From the NCBI GenBank assembly GCA_934045905.1, contig OW203762.1, forward strand, positions 3,410,001 to 3,474,000: a stretch of DNA of 64,000 bases, written 5' to 3'. Of this stretch, positions 1 to 11,307 are shown in pieces. Numbering within the stretch: the first letter of the stretch is position 1; each line of letters starts with the position of its first letter. The notes beneath the pieces are model-generated. The model did no database searches and had not been told where the DNA came from. It saw only the letters and a list, made by a program, of their open reading frames with translations. A program made the position numbers and the translations under genes. Source of the DNA: Leuctra nigra. Lineage: Eukaryota > Arthropoda > Insecta > Plecoptera > Leuctridae.

Positions 1-41
1 AAAAGAAATAGTAGCAAAGCTGCCTGAGGGGCGTCCCGGAA

Positions 42-255
42 TAGCGTCATAAAGAATAAGGTCATATTCGTTGTGTGACAGGGTCTTTTCGCAAAAGAAA
101 TATGGTCATATGAAATATGACTTTCTTCCGATATGACTTTATTACTGCGGAATATTGTCACATCCAATATGACGTTATTCCGATTGAAATTCCGTCCAGT
201 TCGTTATGGAAATTCGGGGATTCCCAACTTGGAAATTCCCAATCGTTCTGTTGCC
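42..255 (-). mobile_element. Ty3/mag-like LTR retrotransposon debris (LTR-like)
   Basis: Positions 42-106 match 56364-56424, and 108-180 match 56880-56978, with small differences. In the second copy a gag-like reading frame on the minus strand lies between these two blocks and a primer-binding-like TGGCGACGAG follows, so both copies are read as pieces of one LTR retrotransposon. Here the internal part is deleted and the two blocks abut. The assignment depends on the second copy; nothing in this copy alone encodes protein. Confidence 0.5.
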
Positions 256-632
256 ATATGACGTTATTCCTGCGGAATAAAGTCAAAAAAATATGACTTT
301 ATTCCTGTAGAAAACTTGAATTTGCATATGACCTTATTCCTCCGGAATAATGTCACAATTAATATGACTTTATTCCTTCGGAACAAAGTCACAAGTATTA
401 TGACGTTATTCCTGTCGTTAAAATTAAATTGGCATATGACTTTATTCCTGCGGAACAAAGTCACAATTCATATGACTTTATTCCTTCAGAATAAAGTAAA
501 AAAATATGACTTTATTCCTGTAGAAAACTTGAATTGGCATATGACCTTATTCCTCCGGAATAATGTCACAATTAATATGACTTTATTCCTTCGGAATAAT
601 GTCACAAATAATATGCCAGTATTACGCCAATA
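245..632. repeat. 36-bp palindromic tandem satellite
   Basis: About ten tandem units of about 36 bp. Each unit centres on a hairpin of the form TGACTTTATTCC, a 3-base loop, then GGAATAAAGTCA; unit arms are perfect to mildly diverged. A higher-order repeat of about 207 bp is visible, since the unit carrying GTAGAAAACTTGAA recurs near 306 and 513 with the same following units. The hairpin motif also occurs in the LTR-like block at 108-180, so the array probably grew out of that sequence. Because the period is a multiple of three, long false ORFs exist on both strands. Confidence 0.85.
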
Positions 633-633
633 A

Positions 634-1218
634 TACGCCAGTCTAGCTGCAAACTTAAGGTCCCGTTTGTTAACTGTTAAGAGTTCGGCTGGATCAAGGA
701 ATAACGCTGACAACTTCAACGATTATGAGGAGATAATTACTCAACTGAAAGTTCTTTGCACTACCTATTGGCCAGATGAACTCAGCGCTCTGTATGGAGA
801 AGAAGAAGTGGAGAAGTTATGCCACCGATTTTCACTGAATGTGCGTGAGACCGTGCGGTCTTTTCGCATAGTCAAAGAGACAATGGGGAAAGAGACGACC
901 GTACCAATGGCTTCTCTTCTGAAGTGCGTTAACGCAGTCGCCGTATCAAGCGCCGGGGCTGAAAGAGGATTCTCGCAAATGAATCTCATTTGCACTTCTG
1001 GTCGGTCTGCCCTTCAGATCACCACTATATCTACACTTCTCTTCATTAAGCTTACAGGACCGCCACTGAATTTGTTCGATCCGTATCCCTTTGTGAAGTC
1101 TTGGATAGCCCAAGGCCACCACACGGCAAGTGATCAAAATAGCAAAGTTCGTAAGGTCGTTAAAGCGGACGCAAATATGTGTGTTCTTTGGAAGTCAATG
1201 CATTCTCACTCCGTCTAG
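634..1218 (+). pseudogene. hAT-family transposase, C-terminal dimerisation fragment
   Basis: The frame is open from the TAA at 631-633 to the stop at 1218, with no good ATG start, so this is the 3' part of a larger gene. Residues 93-134, counted from the TTG at 667, carry the hAT C-terminal dimerisation signature: AVSSAGAERGFSQMNLI followed by a leucine-rich helix ending in IKLTGPPL. In hAT transposases this region mediates dimerisation and lies beside the last catalytic acidic residue. The BED finger and the first DDE residues are absent. The 5' side is the palindromic satellite. It is read as a truncated hAT copy or an exon of a hAT-derived gene; the family call is fairly firm, but function is not implied. 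Confidence 0.7.
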
Positions 1219-1732
1219 TGTCAGAATGCAGAATGCATCTCGAAGTTATTATCGAAAGTATCACAATAGTGTTTGTTTCTCACGCATTTCCTCATTTAAT
1301 TACGTGTCGAAACAAATCGTCTAATTGGGTTTGCTGTGCTTTCGTTTTTATCATTCTCTCCTTGTCATTTTCATCTATTGTGCAGTATTTATTACTACTT
1401 CATGTTACTATTAATTGTAATGTGACATTTATAAATCTTATTGATTGTTGGGGTTCATAGAGTGAACACTAATTAAAAATGCAATACAATAATGTTTCAT
1501 CTATGATAGAGGTTTTGTTCCTTAATGTTAATGTTAATTTTTATCTATTGCAATATTGATCCAGTCACCCAGTGTTAATCTTGATTTACATACCTATTAT
1601 ATATTTTATTTTTTATTATAGAGGTACTATTTTAAAATTATGATTACGGAAGATCATCAAAGATAGGTTACATATTTAATTAATAATACTTTCACTACTG
1701 TTACAAAACAGCTGCATAGCTGTTTAGCTGCA
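1219..1732. other. AT-rich spacer, nothing recognised
   Basis: Low-GC sequence with homopolymer runs and no convincing ORF, repeat end or RNA gene. It separates the hAT fragment from the 72-bp satellite. Confidence 0.6.
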
Positions 1733-2986
1733 CTAGCTGCATACCCGGCACTCGTGGGCGTACGAACACTGCACTGCCGTACTTGTCATGTGGCCTCTCT
1801 GCCACTAGCCGCATACCCGGCACTCGAGGGCGTACGAACACTGCACTGCCGTACTTGTCATGTGACCTCTCTGCCACTAGCCGCATACCCGGCACTCGTG
1901 GGCGTACGAACACTGCACTGCCGTACTTGTCATGTGACCTCTCTGCCACTAGCCGCATACCCGGTACTCGAGGGCGTACGAACACTGCACTGCCGTACTT
2001 GTCATGTGGCCTCTCTGCCACTAGCCGCATACCCGGCACTCGAGGGCGTACGAACACTGCACTGCCGTACTTGTCATGTGGCCTCTCTGCCACTAGCCGC
2101 ATACCCGGCACTCGAGGGCGTACGAACACTGCACTGCCGTACTTGTCATGTGGCCTCTCTGCCACTAGCCGCATACCCGGCACTCGAGGGCGTACGAACA
2201 CTGCACTGCCGTACTTGTCATGTGGCCTCTCTGCCACTAGCCGCATACCCGGCACTCGAGGGCGTACGAACACTGCACTGCCGTACATGTCATGTGGCCT
2301 CTCTGCCACTAGCCGCATACCCGGCACTCGAGGGCGTACGAACACATCACTGCCGTACTTGTCATGTGGCCTCTCTGCCACTAGCCGCATACCCGGCACT
2401 CGAGGGCGTACGAACACTGCACTGCCGTACTTGTCATGTGGCCTCTCTGCCACTAGCCGCATACCCGGCACTCGAGGGCGTACGAACACTGCACTGCCGT
2501 ACTTGTCATGTGGCCTCTCTGCCACTAGCCGCATACCCGGCACTCGAGGGCGTACGAACACATCACTGCCGTACTTGTCATGTGGCCTCTCTGCCACTAG
2601 CCGCATACCCGGCACTCGAGGGCGTACGAACACTGCACTGCCGTACTTGTCATGTGGCCTCTCTGCCACTAGCCGCATACCCGGCACTCGAGGGCGTACG
2701 AACACTGCACTGCCGTACTTGTCATGTGGCCTCTCTGCCACTAGCCGCATACCCGGCACTCGAGGGCGTACGAACACTGCACTGCCGTACTTGTCATGTG
2801 GCCTCTCTGCCACTAGCCGCATACCCGGCACTCGAGGGCGTACGAACACTGCACTGCCGTACTTGTCATGTGGCCTCTCTGCCACTAGCTGCATACCCGG
2901 CACTCGAGGGCGTACGAACACATCACTGCCGTACTTGTCATGTGGCCTCTCTGCCACTAGCCGCATACCCGGCACTCGAGGGCGAT
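1733..2986. repeat. 72-bp satellite array, about 17 units
   Basis: Head-to-tail 72-bp units, each containing GGCGTACGAACACTGCACTG and GCCACTAGCCGCATACCCGG. Units are about 97-100% alike. A variant (CACATCACTGCC in place of CACTGCACTGCC) recurs at 2344, 2560 and 2920, which suggests segmental spread within the array. The GC content is far above the flanks. As 72 is a multiple of three, three frames stay open for more than 400 codons; the codon-independent repeat makes protein coding very unlikely. The array ends at the truncated 5' edge of the LINE. Confidence 0.95.
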
Positions 2987-3016
2987 TGCTATTGACACCG
3001 TGATGCGTCTCTTTAA

Positions 3017-4984
3017 CACAAACTTGAAAACTTCCACGTTTTAAATGTGAGTAGTGATAATAATATCGAAGTCTTGCAAATAGAAGTAGCCGGTATTATT
3101 ATCGTGTCTGTGTATAAACCTCCTGCCATAGTATGGCCGTCTCCTCCTCTGCCGTCTCATCGTCATCCAGCTGTATACATAGGGGATTTCAATAGTCACC
3201 ATAATGCATGGGGATATGAGAGGAATGATGATAATGGGGAAACATTGATTGACTGGATGGAATACTCGGACCTCTTTCTTGTGTTTGATGCCAAGGACAA
3301 GGGCACATTTCATTCAGCACGTTGGCAAAGAGACTCGAACCCAGATTTATGTTTTGTCTCCACCGACAGTCTAGGCAGCCCATTACTGGTGTCACGAAAA
3401 ATACTCGAGAGCGTGCCAAGGAGTCAACACAGGCCTGTGCTTGTTACAGTTGGTCTTCAGATATCACTTGTAAATACCATCAAGAGACCCAGATGGAATT
3501 TTGAAAAGGCGGACTGGGTGACTTTCTCTGCTCAAGTTGATGCTAATGTACGATGGTTTCCACCAACTATAGATAATTATAGTAGGTTTGTCGGGGTCTT
3601 GATTGGTGCTGCTAAACGATGCATTCCACGAGGGTTTCGTGAAGAATATATCCCAGGATGGTCGCAAGATTCCGAGAAGCTGTTTCGTGACTATGAGTTG
3701 AACGGAGATCTGGAAATTGGACACAAGATACTACATTCTCTTGATTCATCCCGGAAAGAAAAATGGATATCAACTACTGAAAGTCTTGATTTCACGCACT
3801 CTAGCAGGAAAAGCTGGGCACTTCTTCGTCGTCTTGGATCGTCGACTACACCTGCGAAACATAACAACTCAATTGTTGGTCCGAATGACGTCGCTAATCG
3901 CATTCAGAAACTTTCGAAGAACGTTACTTTAGAGAGTTCTCTTGTAAGGAGAGTCAAAGCGGAACTAAGACATTTGAAGGCAACGAAAGACGACGAGGCT
4001 GTTCAGCCATTTAGAATGGAAGAGCTTGAAGTTGCGATCAAGAAATGTAAGCTCCGGAAAGCTGCTGGCTTTGACAATGTATTTCCCGAGTTCCTCGCAC
4101 ACTTAGGTAAAAGAGCTAAATCTTGGCTATTGTCACTTTATAATCTCATGCTTGAAGAAGGATCCATACCAACTGAATTCAACATTTCAAGAATAATAGC
4201 AATACTGAAACCTGGGAAATCTGCGGACGATGTTGCTAGTTACCGGCCAATTGCTTTGCTGAGCGTCTGCTACAAACTCCTAGAGAGGATTATTTACAAT
4301 AGAATCAATGTGGAGCTGAATCCAAGCATACCACCCGAGCAAGCAGGCTTTCGTGCTGGGCGCAGCTGTTGTGATCAAGTTCTGGCTCTAACGTCACATA
4401 TTGAGGCAGGTTTTCAAAAGAGGCTCAAGACGGCTGTGGCTTTCATAGATTTGTCGGCTGCATATGATACAGTTTGGAAACAAGGATTAATGGTGAAACT
4501 TCTTAGACTTAAGCCAGCTAATAAGTTAACGTCCTTGATCGAACAGCTGTTGAGCAATCGCAAATTTAGGGTTCAAATGGGAGGTAAAACAAGTCGAACA
4601 AGGTCAGTAAAGAATGGCTTGCCGCAGGGGTCAGTATTAGCACCATTACTATTCAACTTGTATACAAGTGACATGCCAGATACAAATGCCAGGAAGTTCG
4701 TATATGCCGATGACCTTGCTTTGGCAATTCAGGACCGTGATTTGGAAGCATGTGAAGATGTTCAAAGTTCGGATTTACGCATACTAGCTGAATATTATAG
4801 AAAGTGGCGACTCTGTCCAAATCCGACAAAAACGGAAGTTTCTGCTTTCCACTTAAACAATCAAGAAGCAAATCGTCAACTAAACGTGATATTCTGTGAC
4901 AAATTGGTGAAGCATAACTTCTTACCAACATATCTCGGGGTCCAGTTAGATCGTTCACTCACATTCAAGCAACATCTTGCTTGA
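3017..4984 (+). pseudogene. LINE ORF2, first part: partial endonuclease plus reverse transcriptase
   Basis: Open from the TAA at 3014-3016; a GTG at 3047 is only a nominal start. Residues are counted from 3047. The apurinic-type endonuclease is represented by YKPP at 23-26, GDFNSHHNAWG at 46-56 (catalytic Asp/Asn block), NPDLCFV at 98-104 and SQHRPV at 126-131; the N-terminal half, with the catalytic Glu, is missing. Reverse transcriptase follows with AFIDLSAAYD, GLPQGSVLAPLLFN and the catalytic YADD. The frame stops at a TGA (4982-4984) inside a 19-bp filler at the duplication junction. Downstream sequence stays in the same frame, so this TGA is the only stop between the two RT copies. As a protein it is presumed dead. 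Confidence 0.85.
3464..4977 (+). repeat. 1,514-bp tandem duplication in LINE, copy 1
   Basis: Matches 4997-6510 with an offset of 1,533 bp (511 codons), so the reading frame is kept. No difference was seen by eye, and the encoded peptides are identical. Copies are joined by a 19-bp filler at 4978-4996 that contains a short inverted repeat (TTGCTTGA / TCAAGCAA) and repeats TCAAGCAACAT from the end of copy 1. Confidence 0.92.
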
Positions 4985-7285
4985 ATCAAGCAACATTCAC
5001 TTGTAAATACCATCAAGAGACCCAGATGGAATTTTGAAAAGGCGGACTGGGTGACTTTCTCTGCTCAAGTTGATGCTAATGTACGATGGTTTCCACCAAC
5101 TATAGATAATTATAGTAGGTTTGTCGGGGTCTTGATTGGTGCTGCTAAACGATGCATTCCACGAGGGTTTCGTGAAGAATATATCCCAGGATGGTCGCAA
5201 GATTCCGAGAAGCTGTTTCGTGACTATGAGTTGAACGGAGATCTGGAAATTGGACACAAGATACTACATTCTCTTGATTCATCCCGGAAAGAAAAATGGA
5301 TATCAACTACTGAAAGTCTTGATTTCACGCACTCTAGCAGGAAAAGCTGGGCACTTCTTCGTCGTCTTGGATCGTCGACTACACCTGCGAAACATAACAA
5401 CTCAATTGTTGGTCCGAATGACGTCGCTAATCGCATTCAGAAACTTTCGAAGAACGTTACTTTAGAGAGTTCTCTTGTAAGGAGAGTCAAAGCGGAACTA
5501 AGACATTTGAAGGCAACGAAAGACGACGAGGCTGTTCAGCCATTTAGAATGGAAGAGCTTGAAGTTGCGATCAAGAAATGTAAGCTCCGGAAAGCTGCTG
5601 GCTTTGACAATGTATTTCCCGAGTTCCTCGCACACTTAGGTAAAAGAGCTAAATCTTGGCTATTGTCACTTTATAATCTCATGCTTGAAGAAGGATCCAT
5701 ACCAACTGAATTCAACATTTCAAGAATAATAGCAATACTGAAACCTGGGAAATCTGCGGACGATGTTGCTAGTTACCGGCCAATTGCTTTGCTGAGCGTC
5801 TGCTACAAACTCCTAGAGAGGATTATTTACAATAGAATCAATGTGGAGCTGAATCCAAGCATACCACCCGAGCAAGCAGGCTTTCGTGCTGGGCGCAGCT
5901 GTTGTGATCAAGTTCTGGCTCTAACGTCACATATTGAGGCAGGTTTTCAAAAGAGGCTCAAGACGGCTGTGGCTTTCATAGATTTGTCGGCTGCATATGA
6001 TACAGTTTGGAAACAAGGATTAATGGTGAAACTTCTTAGACTTAAGCCAGCTAATAAGTTAACGTCCTTGATCGAACAGCTGTTGAGCAATCGCAAATTT
6101 AGGGTTCAAATGGGAGGTAAAACAAGTCGAACAAGGTCAGTAAAGAATGGCTTGCCGCAGGGGTCAGTATTAGCACCATTACTATTCAACTTGTATACAA
6201 GTGACATGCCAGATACAAATGCCAGGAAGTTCGTATATGCCGATGACCTTGCTTTGGCAATTCAGGACCGTGATTTGGAAGCATGTGAAGATGTTCAAAG
6301 TTCGGATTTACGCATACTAGCTGAATATTATAGAAAGTGGCGACTCTGTCCAAATCCGACAAAAACGGAAGTTTCTGCTTTCCACTTAAACAATCAAGAA
6401 GCAAATCGTCAACTAAACGTGATATTCTGTGACAAATTGGTGAAGCATAACTTCTTACCAACATATCTCGGGGTCCAGTTAGATCGTTCACTCACATTCA
6501 AGCAACATCTAGAAAGAACGGGACAGAAATTGAAGACTAGGAATAACATCATCCGTAAGTTAGCTGGGACAACTTGGGGGAGCGATGCTGCCACGCTACG
6601 TACATCAGCTCTCGCTCTGGTGTACTCAGCAGCAGAGTATTGTGCTCCAGTGTGGCGCAATAGTGCTCACACTAACAAGGTGGATGTGCAGCTGAATACC
6701 TCCATGAGGATTGTTTCTGGGACGCTGAAGTCAACTCCCATTGCTTGGCTCTCCACGCTGTCAAACATTGCACCTCCTGATCTGAGGCGAACAGCGGCAG
6801 CAAAAAGAGAATGGCAGAAGTGCTTCAGGACCAACTGTGAAAAAGATCTACCAATACGTCTCGAATTAGACAACATCCCAATAAGTCGATTGAAGTCCCG
6901 CCATCCAATATGGGAGGACGCCATTCTCCTAGACGAAGAGAATACGAACACGGCATCAGCTTGGCGATCGTACTGGACTTTGCAGTCCGTTCATAATGGC
7001 GGACTTGTAGATGACCCAACTGAGTGGCCAAGTGGGTTCGATCTGCCTCGGAAGACATGGACTGCTCTGAATCGTCTGCGAACCGGCCATGCCAGATGCA
7101 ACTCCATGTTGTATAAATGGAAAATGGCAGCATCTCCAGCATGTGATTGCGGCGAAGAAGAGCAGACGACAGACCACATCGTAGACCATTGCCCAAGAAG
7201 AAGCTTTCCTGGGGGGTTGTTAGCACTGCAATCGTTGACCCCGCCAGCAGTTCAATGGCTGAATGACCTAGATATTAGTTTGTAG
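4985..7285 (+). pseudogene. LINE ORF2, second part: reverse transcriptase to C-terminus
   Basis: This is the same frame as the upstream segment, restarting after the junction TGA; the frame is open from 4985, with a nominal GTG at 5051. Residues are counted from 5051. RT motifs are FIDLSAAYD at 309-317, GLPQGSVLAPLLFN at 367-380 and FVYADD at 394-399, followed by the thumb region and a C-terminal zinc-knuckle-like CDCG...TTDHIVDHC at 698-714. Such Cys/His tails are usual in Jockey, I and RTE-like ORF2 proteins. The domain content is intact from RT to the end, but no endonuclease precedes it. The stretch to residue 487 repeats the upstream ORF without an amino-acid change that I can see. Confidence 0.85.
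4997..6510 (+). repeat. 1,514-bp tandem duplication in LINE, copy 2
   Basis: Second copy of the segment described at 3464-4977. After 6510 the LINE continues into its unique 3' part, which shows that copy 2 is contiguous with the original 3' half. Confidence 0.92.
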
Positions 7286-7392
7286 AATTAACTGTTAATA
7301 TTTTTCAATTGTTATATATATATTCTTATGTTGCTGTTATGTAGTATTTATTAATGAAAGCAAATAAAAACCATACGAAATAATAAAAAACA

Positions 7393-7769
7393 CAAAGGAC
7401 GTCACACTACACAATTCTTGTAGGAGATTTCCTTAATTGGTGATATCCCTTCAATATTAAAGGATACCATTGTCATTTCCGTCTCTTGAACGGATAAACT
7501 CTGTGTTTTCAGCATTTCATACGCATTTAAAACGATATTTAGTAGCGATATCTCCGTTGTAGAAGGATTGGCCGGTGAAAATAAATTCACCATTTCAAGG
7601 GTACGCCCGATTGTGGTTCACGCCTGTACTTCGAGCAATCTTCGAGGAGGATCCTTCAATTATCCCAGAAGACGAATCCCATAGAGCAGCGTCAATGATT
7701 CCGTCTCAACCATCTGAGAATATTTGTGCTCTGTTAGGAGATACGTGCAGCAGATTAACGGGCTCCAAT
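7393..7769. other. No gene recognised
   Basis: Moderate-GC sequence. A short plus-strand ORF begins at 7575 and runs into the exon-like piece at 7770, but it matches nothing I recognise and codon use gives no support. Confidence 0.4.
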
Positions 7770-7771
7770 GT

Positions 7772-7891
7772 TCTGTTACAGGTTGCGGCTGCCGAGCGCT
7801 GGTCGGCGCGGGAGAACGAGCGTGTGCTTCGTTCCGCTTAACGCCGCGAGGAGCGGGCGGAACAGCGCGACGTGGCTCGACGCGTGACCGA
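7772..7891 (+). pseudogene. Exon-like Arg/Glu-rich fragment, broken
   Basis: A TTCTGTTACAG acceptor-like site ends at 7780 and a GAG/GTAAGT donor-like site begins at 7892. The frame between them reads AAAERWSARENERVLRSA, then a TAA, then RREERAEQRDVARRVTE. Charged Arg/Glu repeats like this precede helicase or recombinase modules in several invertebrate transposons and in host-like ORFs, but the family cannot be named. The in-frame TAA indicates decay. It is a weak call resting on splice-like borders and GC-rich composition within AT-rich flanks. Confidence 0.3.
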
Positions 7892-8050
7892 GGTAAGTCT
7901 TGATGAGGAATAGACAAGTTTACTTTTTAGCCATAGCAAACAACTGAATCAGATTTTTTTACTAATGTTATGCTGATATCCGCCCTGATCCGCCCCTTGA
8001 ACAAGTATCACAGAATTTACCAGAGTGCAGTCGTGTTCCTTATTATCAAA

Positions 8051-8215
8051 TCCCCATAAAAAGCACTTTGTGTAAAAATACCAGCCAAGTCTCTTCAACT
8101 ATAAAAAAATAGAAGAAATCTAAAAATTCAGCACTGAAAAGTAGTGATATCAAAAAATGGGCCAAGTCAAAACTTAAAATGAAAAACCAAAATACACTTG
8201 GCGCATCGTGTTTAA
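8051..8215. mobile_element. Foldback MITE family A, single arm
   Basis: Begins CCCCATAAAAAGCAC and carries the diagnostic AATACCAGCCAAGTCTCTTC, AGCACTGAAAAGTAGTGATA and CTTGGCGCATCG blocks found in both arms of complete copies at 18687, 22153, 22833 and 40556. Only the left arm is present; the right arm is lost or replaced by unrelated AT-rich DNA. Confidence 0.75.
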
Positions 8216-8639
8216 AGTAAAGAAGCATATGCAAAAATCATTTTCCATTAGCTTTAAGTTTGTCATTTTGCAGCCAAAACACATTTTTCGATACCAAAAA
8301 GGATTAAAAAAATAATAATAAAAAAAAGCCCTGCGTTCTGTCCCTGTTCTATTTCATTTCAATATTAGATTCTTCGCTCAAATTAATACACGTTATTTTA
8401 ATCGCAAAGTCGTTTTAAAACTGACTGATATTAAAAAAATACAATGCCCGGCGGGGCAGGATATGGGAACCTTTTAAATTCACTCTCTCTTAGCCAATTA
8501 TTCTGTAATAATACAAGATGATTAATCCAAAAATCATTGATGAAAAATCAAAAAGCGACCTGCATATGGGCGGCCTTTTTCTGTTATGTTTTGCCTCTTG
8601 TATTTAACTTTTAAAAATCACGAAGCAAAAATAAAAAAG

Positions 8640-8746
8640 TGCTGCTATTATGCAATCGGACTGATCATGTGAACTTCCTATCAAAGTGATGAAACACTTA
8701 ATCTCTCTCAATCTGCTCCCACAACCGAGCGCTTGTATCACCTTAA
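8640..8746. mobile_element. Right end of TTAA-type MITE
   Basis: Similar to 15340-15470, the right end of the TTAA-flanked insertion at 14779-15466. Shared blocks are AAAAAGTGCT, ACTGATC.TGTGAAC and GAGCGCT.GTATCACC, ending at TTAA 8743-8746. A matching left end (TTAAGGTG) was not found upstream, so this is a partial copy. Confidence 0.55.
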
Positions 8747-8859
8747 TTAACGTCGTCAACTCTTCAGTTGCAGCCGAGCACATCGACCGTCAAATCATTC
8801 CCGGCATTGGATGCCTTGCTGGCCCTCCAATCCCCCGCCGAGGAAAGCGCGGTAAGTCG

Positions 8860-10084
8860 TGCAATTCACATTGTTCAGTTAGGGGCCATATAACCATTAG
8901 TGTAAGGTTTTTCAGTGATGAGGTAATTAAAATTTGAGAGTTTCTCATCGTTATATTCTGCACCGTCCTGATACCTTTTCTGTTGTTGTATGTGCATCAT
9001 CATTCACTTTTACAAGGTGTTTCATAAGGATCGTTTATGACGGTCGTCTATTCAGTACGGGCAGGGCTCGAAATGTAACATTTTAGTTACTCCCCCTATG
9101 GGCGAGTGACCAAAAGAAATCTCTCACCCGGTGACGTATCTACTCGCCGTCGTAAGTTTCATTAGGTATATTATATTAGAACTACAATTTTGTGCCTGCT
9201 AATTTCCAGCTTCATAATCAACTATTATATTGTACTGAAAACATCAAACCAACACACATCAAAGTGACAAATGTAATATGTAGGCAGATGCAAAACTGTT
9301 CACACATTTTATTTTCAAAATAATATGTTCAAAATATGAAGTATAATATTCAAAATATTCATTTTGAAGACAGCCAAATTCGAGCTGCTGTTACTTTTTT
9401 CCCACTTACGTTATACTTTTGAAACTTTCACACATTATACATTTGTATGTTGATTATATTATGTGCAATTATGTGTGGAGTAAATTCGTCACAGTCATGT
9501 CTCGTATAAAATCCAAAATTTCATCAATTGACAAACATCGAAATAATACAAGTATAGGTACCTATTAAACTTTGCTAAAACTTTGCTAGTCTAAGTATTC
9601 AGCTACAATTTCGTCTGCATGGAATCCGTATTACAAACGTCTTCGGTGTCAGTTTTCATTGCGTAATTAATCCGCACTTGCACAAAGATATGTTTCCCGT
9701 TTGCCCTTTTTTTCATATTCAATAGCATTTTGTAAGAATTTTCTTCGAATTCTTCCCCGTTAAATGTTGGCCCAATATATTTCAAAACGATGAAGTTCCA
9801 GACAATATATCGAATTAATTATTGAAACAATAATCTATGTGTTGTTGTTATAGTCACACTATAAATAAAGACAACTGTCAAATCCAATAAGTAAGGTAGG
9901 CCGAGCGCTAGAGCGCGCTGAAGCAGGGTGAGCCGCCAATGACGTCAGGTATAGTCAGGGGAAAAAACATGACCTCGTTACAAAATAATTTTTTTCTCGG
10001 AAACTCTGCATCCGACAAGTTTGATATTTTCAGAATGTTTTCCTATTAACGTGTTAGACAAGTCCTTCAAAGTAAAATCAAGAT
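8860..10084. other. AT-rich spacer with possible element ends
   Basis: No convincing gene. A hAT-like CAGGGCTCGAAATG begins at 9063 without a detectable partner end. A short exon-like stretch at 8774-8850 lies between a CAG acceptor and a GCG/GTAAGT donor but has no recognisable product. The rest is AT-rich. Confidence 0.35.
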
Positions 10085-10265
10085 AAGAGAGTCCCTTTAA
10101 GACGGAGCCTTGTGGGACTCCGTTTTCCAGGACGTGTAGGGATTAGGTGGTACCTGCCACTCGAACCCGGAACATGGTTTGTCGAACAGAACAATGAGTG
10201 GAATGATGGGCTTGGGCTCGGCTCCATGGTGGAGCTTCACGACACATATTTCCATAATGAACAGG
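10085..10265 (-). pseudogene. Decayed Jockey-like reverse transcriptase fragment
   Basis: On the minus strand the peptide MFRVRVAGTT, then a stop, then SLHVLENGVPQGSVL can be read in one frame. This is the LINE RT region in which a Phe-Arg-Val block precedes the G(V/L)PQGSVL motif. Just upstream a second frame reads VVKLHHGAEPKPIIPLIVLF, resembling the preceding helix of LINE RTs, so at least one frameshift and one stop have accumulated. The YADD block is absent. It is clearly an RT relic but too short for clade assignment, and not the same subfamily as the LINE at 3-7 kb. Confidence 0.6.
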
Positions 10266-10526
10266 TTAGGCGAGAATTGTATTGGGCGGCCCTGGAAGTC
10301 GCGGCCTGGTGTCGTGACTGTCCAGGGCGGTGTCAACACTCTGAGCGGATGACACACAATCTTTAAATAATATATTTCCTTGAAGGTGAGTGACGTGTGT
10401 TGTTATTTAAAACAACCTGAAAACTTCCTATCCTTATTCCTTGTCGTTTCTCTGGAAGAAGGGAATTATAACAATGTGATATGATGACGTGCTAAGATTA
10501 TAGGATAATATGTTTCCATTCTCCAG

Positions 10527-11307
10527 CATAGGCGTGCGCACGGGGGGGGGCCGGGGGGGCCTTGGCCCCCCCTAATGGGTCAGACTCAACTAAAAAATTA
10601 TAAAATGCGGTCATAATAGTGTCAAAATTTTGTTTTAAAAGGGTTTCAAACAAAAAAATCTCCCTGCGGGGCACACTGGAGTTGCTCACATTACTGGAAT
10701 CAAGTACTAGGTTGATCAAAAACACAATATTATTTTGAAGAAAATACCACGTAGACAATGCCTAAACGACCTTCCAAAAATACGATTTTTTCATGAATTT
10801 CCAGGTTTTTCCCCTACAAATTATTTATTTTTAATATGCCTCAAAATTGCTCTAATATGTACCTTAAGAGAATATTTTCTCGGGGGCTCCGCCCCCGAAC
10901 CCCCTTTCAGCATAATTTATATTTATATGACGTCGTGAAAAAATAAAGTTTTGTGGTGTTTAACATTTTATATAGTTGCATTAGGTATGTGAACAAAGTG
11001 CACCTCAAAACGTCTCAAATTCATTTTGAAGGGCCAAAAAACTACAAAACACTTTATCGGGCTAGGTTTTGGGGCACCTTATTGGAGTGAAAACGTAGGT
11101 AAAATTTAAAAAAATAGTAACAAAATACTCCTCAGAACGTCCCAAAATTGATTTCAAAGTTCAAAAATCCAAAAAACGCCCTGCGGGGTGAGGTGGGGGG
11201 CGCGCCCCCCACACCCCCCTTAACCAGTAGCAATTTTTTCACTTGTCATTAATCCTGTTGGCGCCCGTGTTGGCCCCCCCTAATGATTTCTCCTGCGCAC
11301 GCCTATG
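10527..11307. mobile_element. Non-autonomous hAT element (MITE) with intact TIRs and TSD
   Basis: Perfect 14-bp terminal inverted repeats, CATAGGCGTGCGCA at 10527-10540 and its complement at 11294-11307, are flanked by an exact 8-bp target duplication TTCTCCAG (10519-10526 and 11308-11315). An 8-bp TSD with a CA-start TIR fits hAT. The 781-bp body has GC-rich subterminal blocks (GGCCCCCCCTAATG near both ends) and no transposase ORF. Confidence 0.88.

Larger units (their letters stand above)
3003..7392 (+). mobile_element. Jockey-like non-LTR retrotransposon, 5'-truncated, with internal duplication
   Basis: The element holds the ORF2-type order endonuclease, reverse transcriptase, C-terminal Cys/His motif, and then a short AT-rich 3' UTR with an AATAAA near 7361 and an A-rich end near 7390. 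There is no ORF1/gag, and the first part of the endonuclease domain is missing, so the copy is 5'-truncated; the 72-bp satellite begins directly upstream. No RNase H domain is seen, which fits Jockey-like clades. A 1,514-bp segment of the RT region is duplicated in tandem, so the element cannot be active as it stands. Confidence 0.9.

Noticed and set aside
316..633. 105-codon ORF with repeated MTLFLRN
   Set aside because: Translation of the 36-bp palindromic satellite.
1701..3003. Three ORFs of more than 400 codons
   Set aside because: They arise from the 72-bp satellite, with all frames open on both strands.
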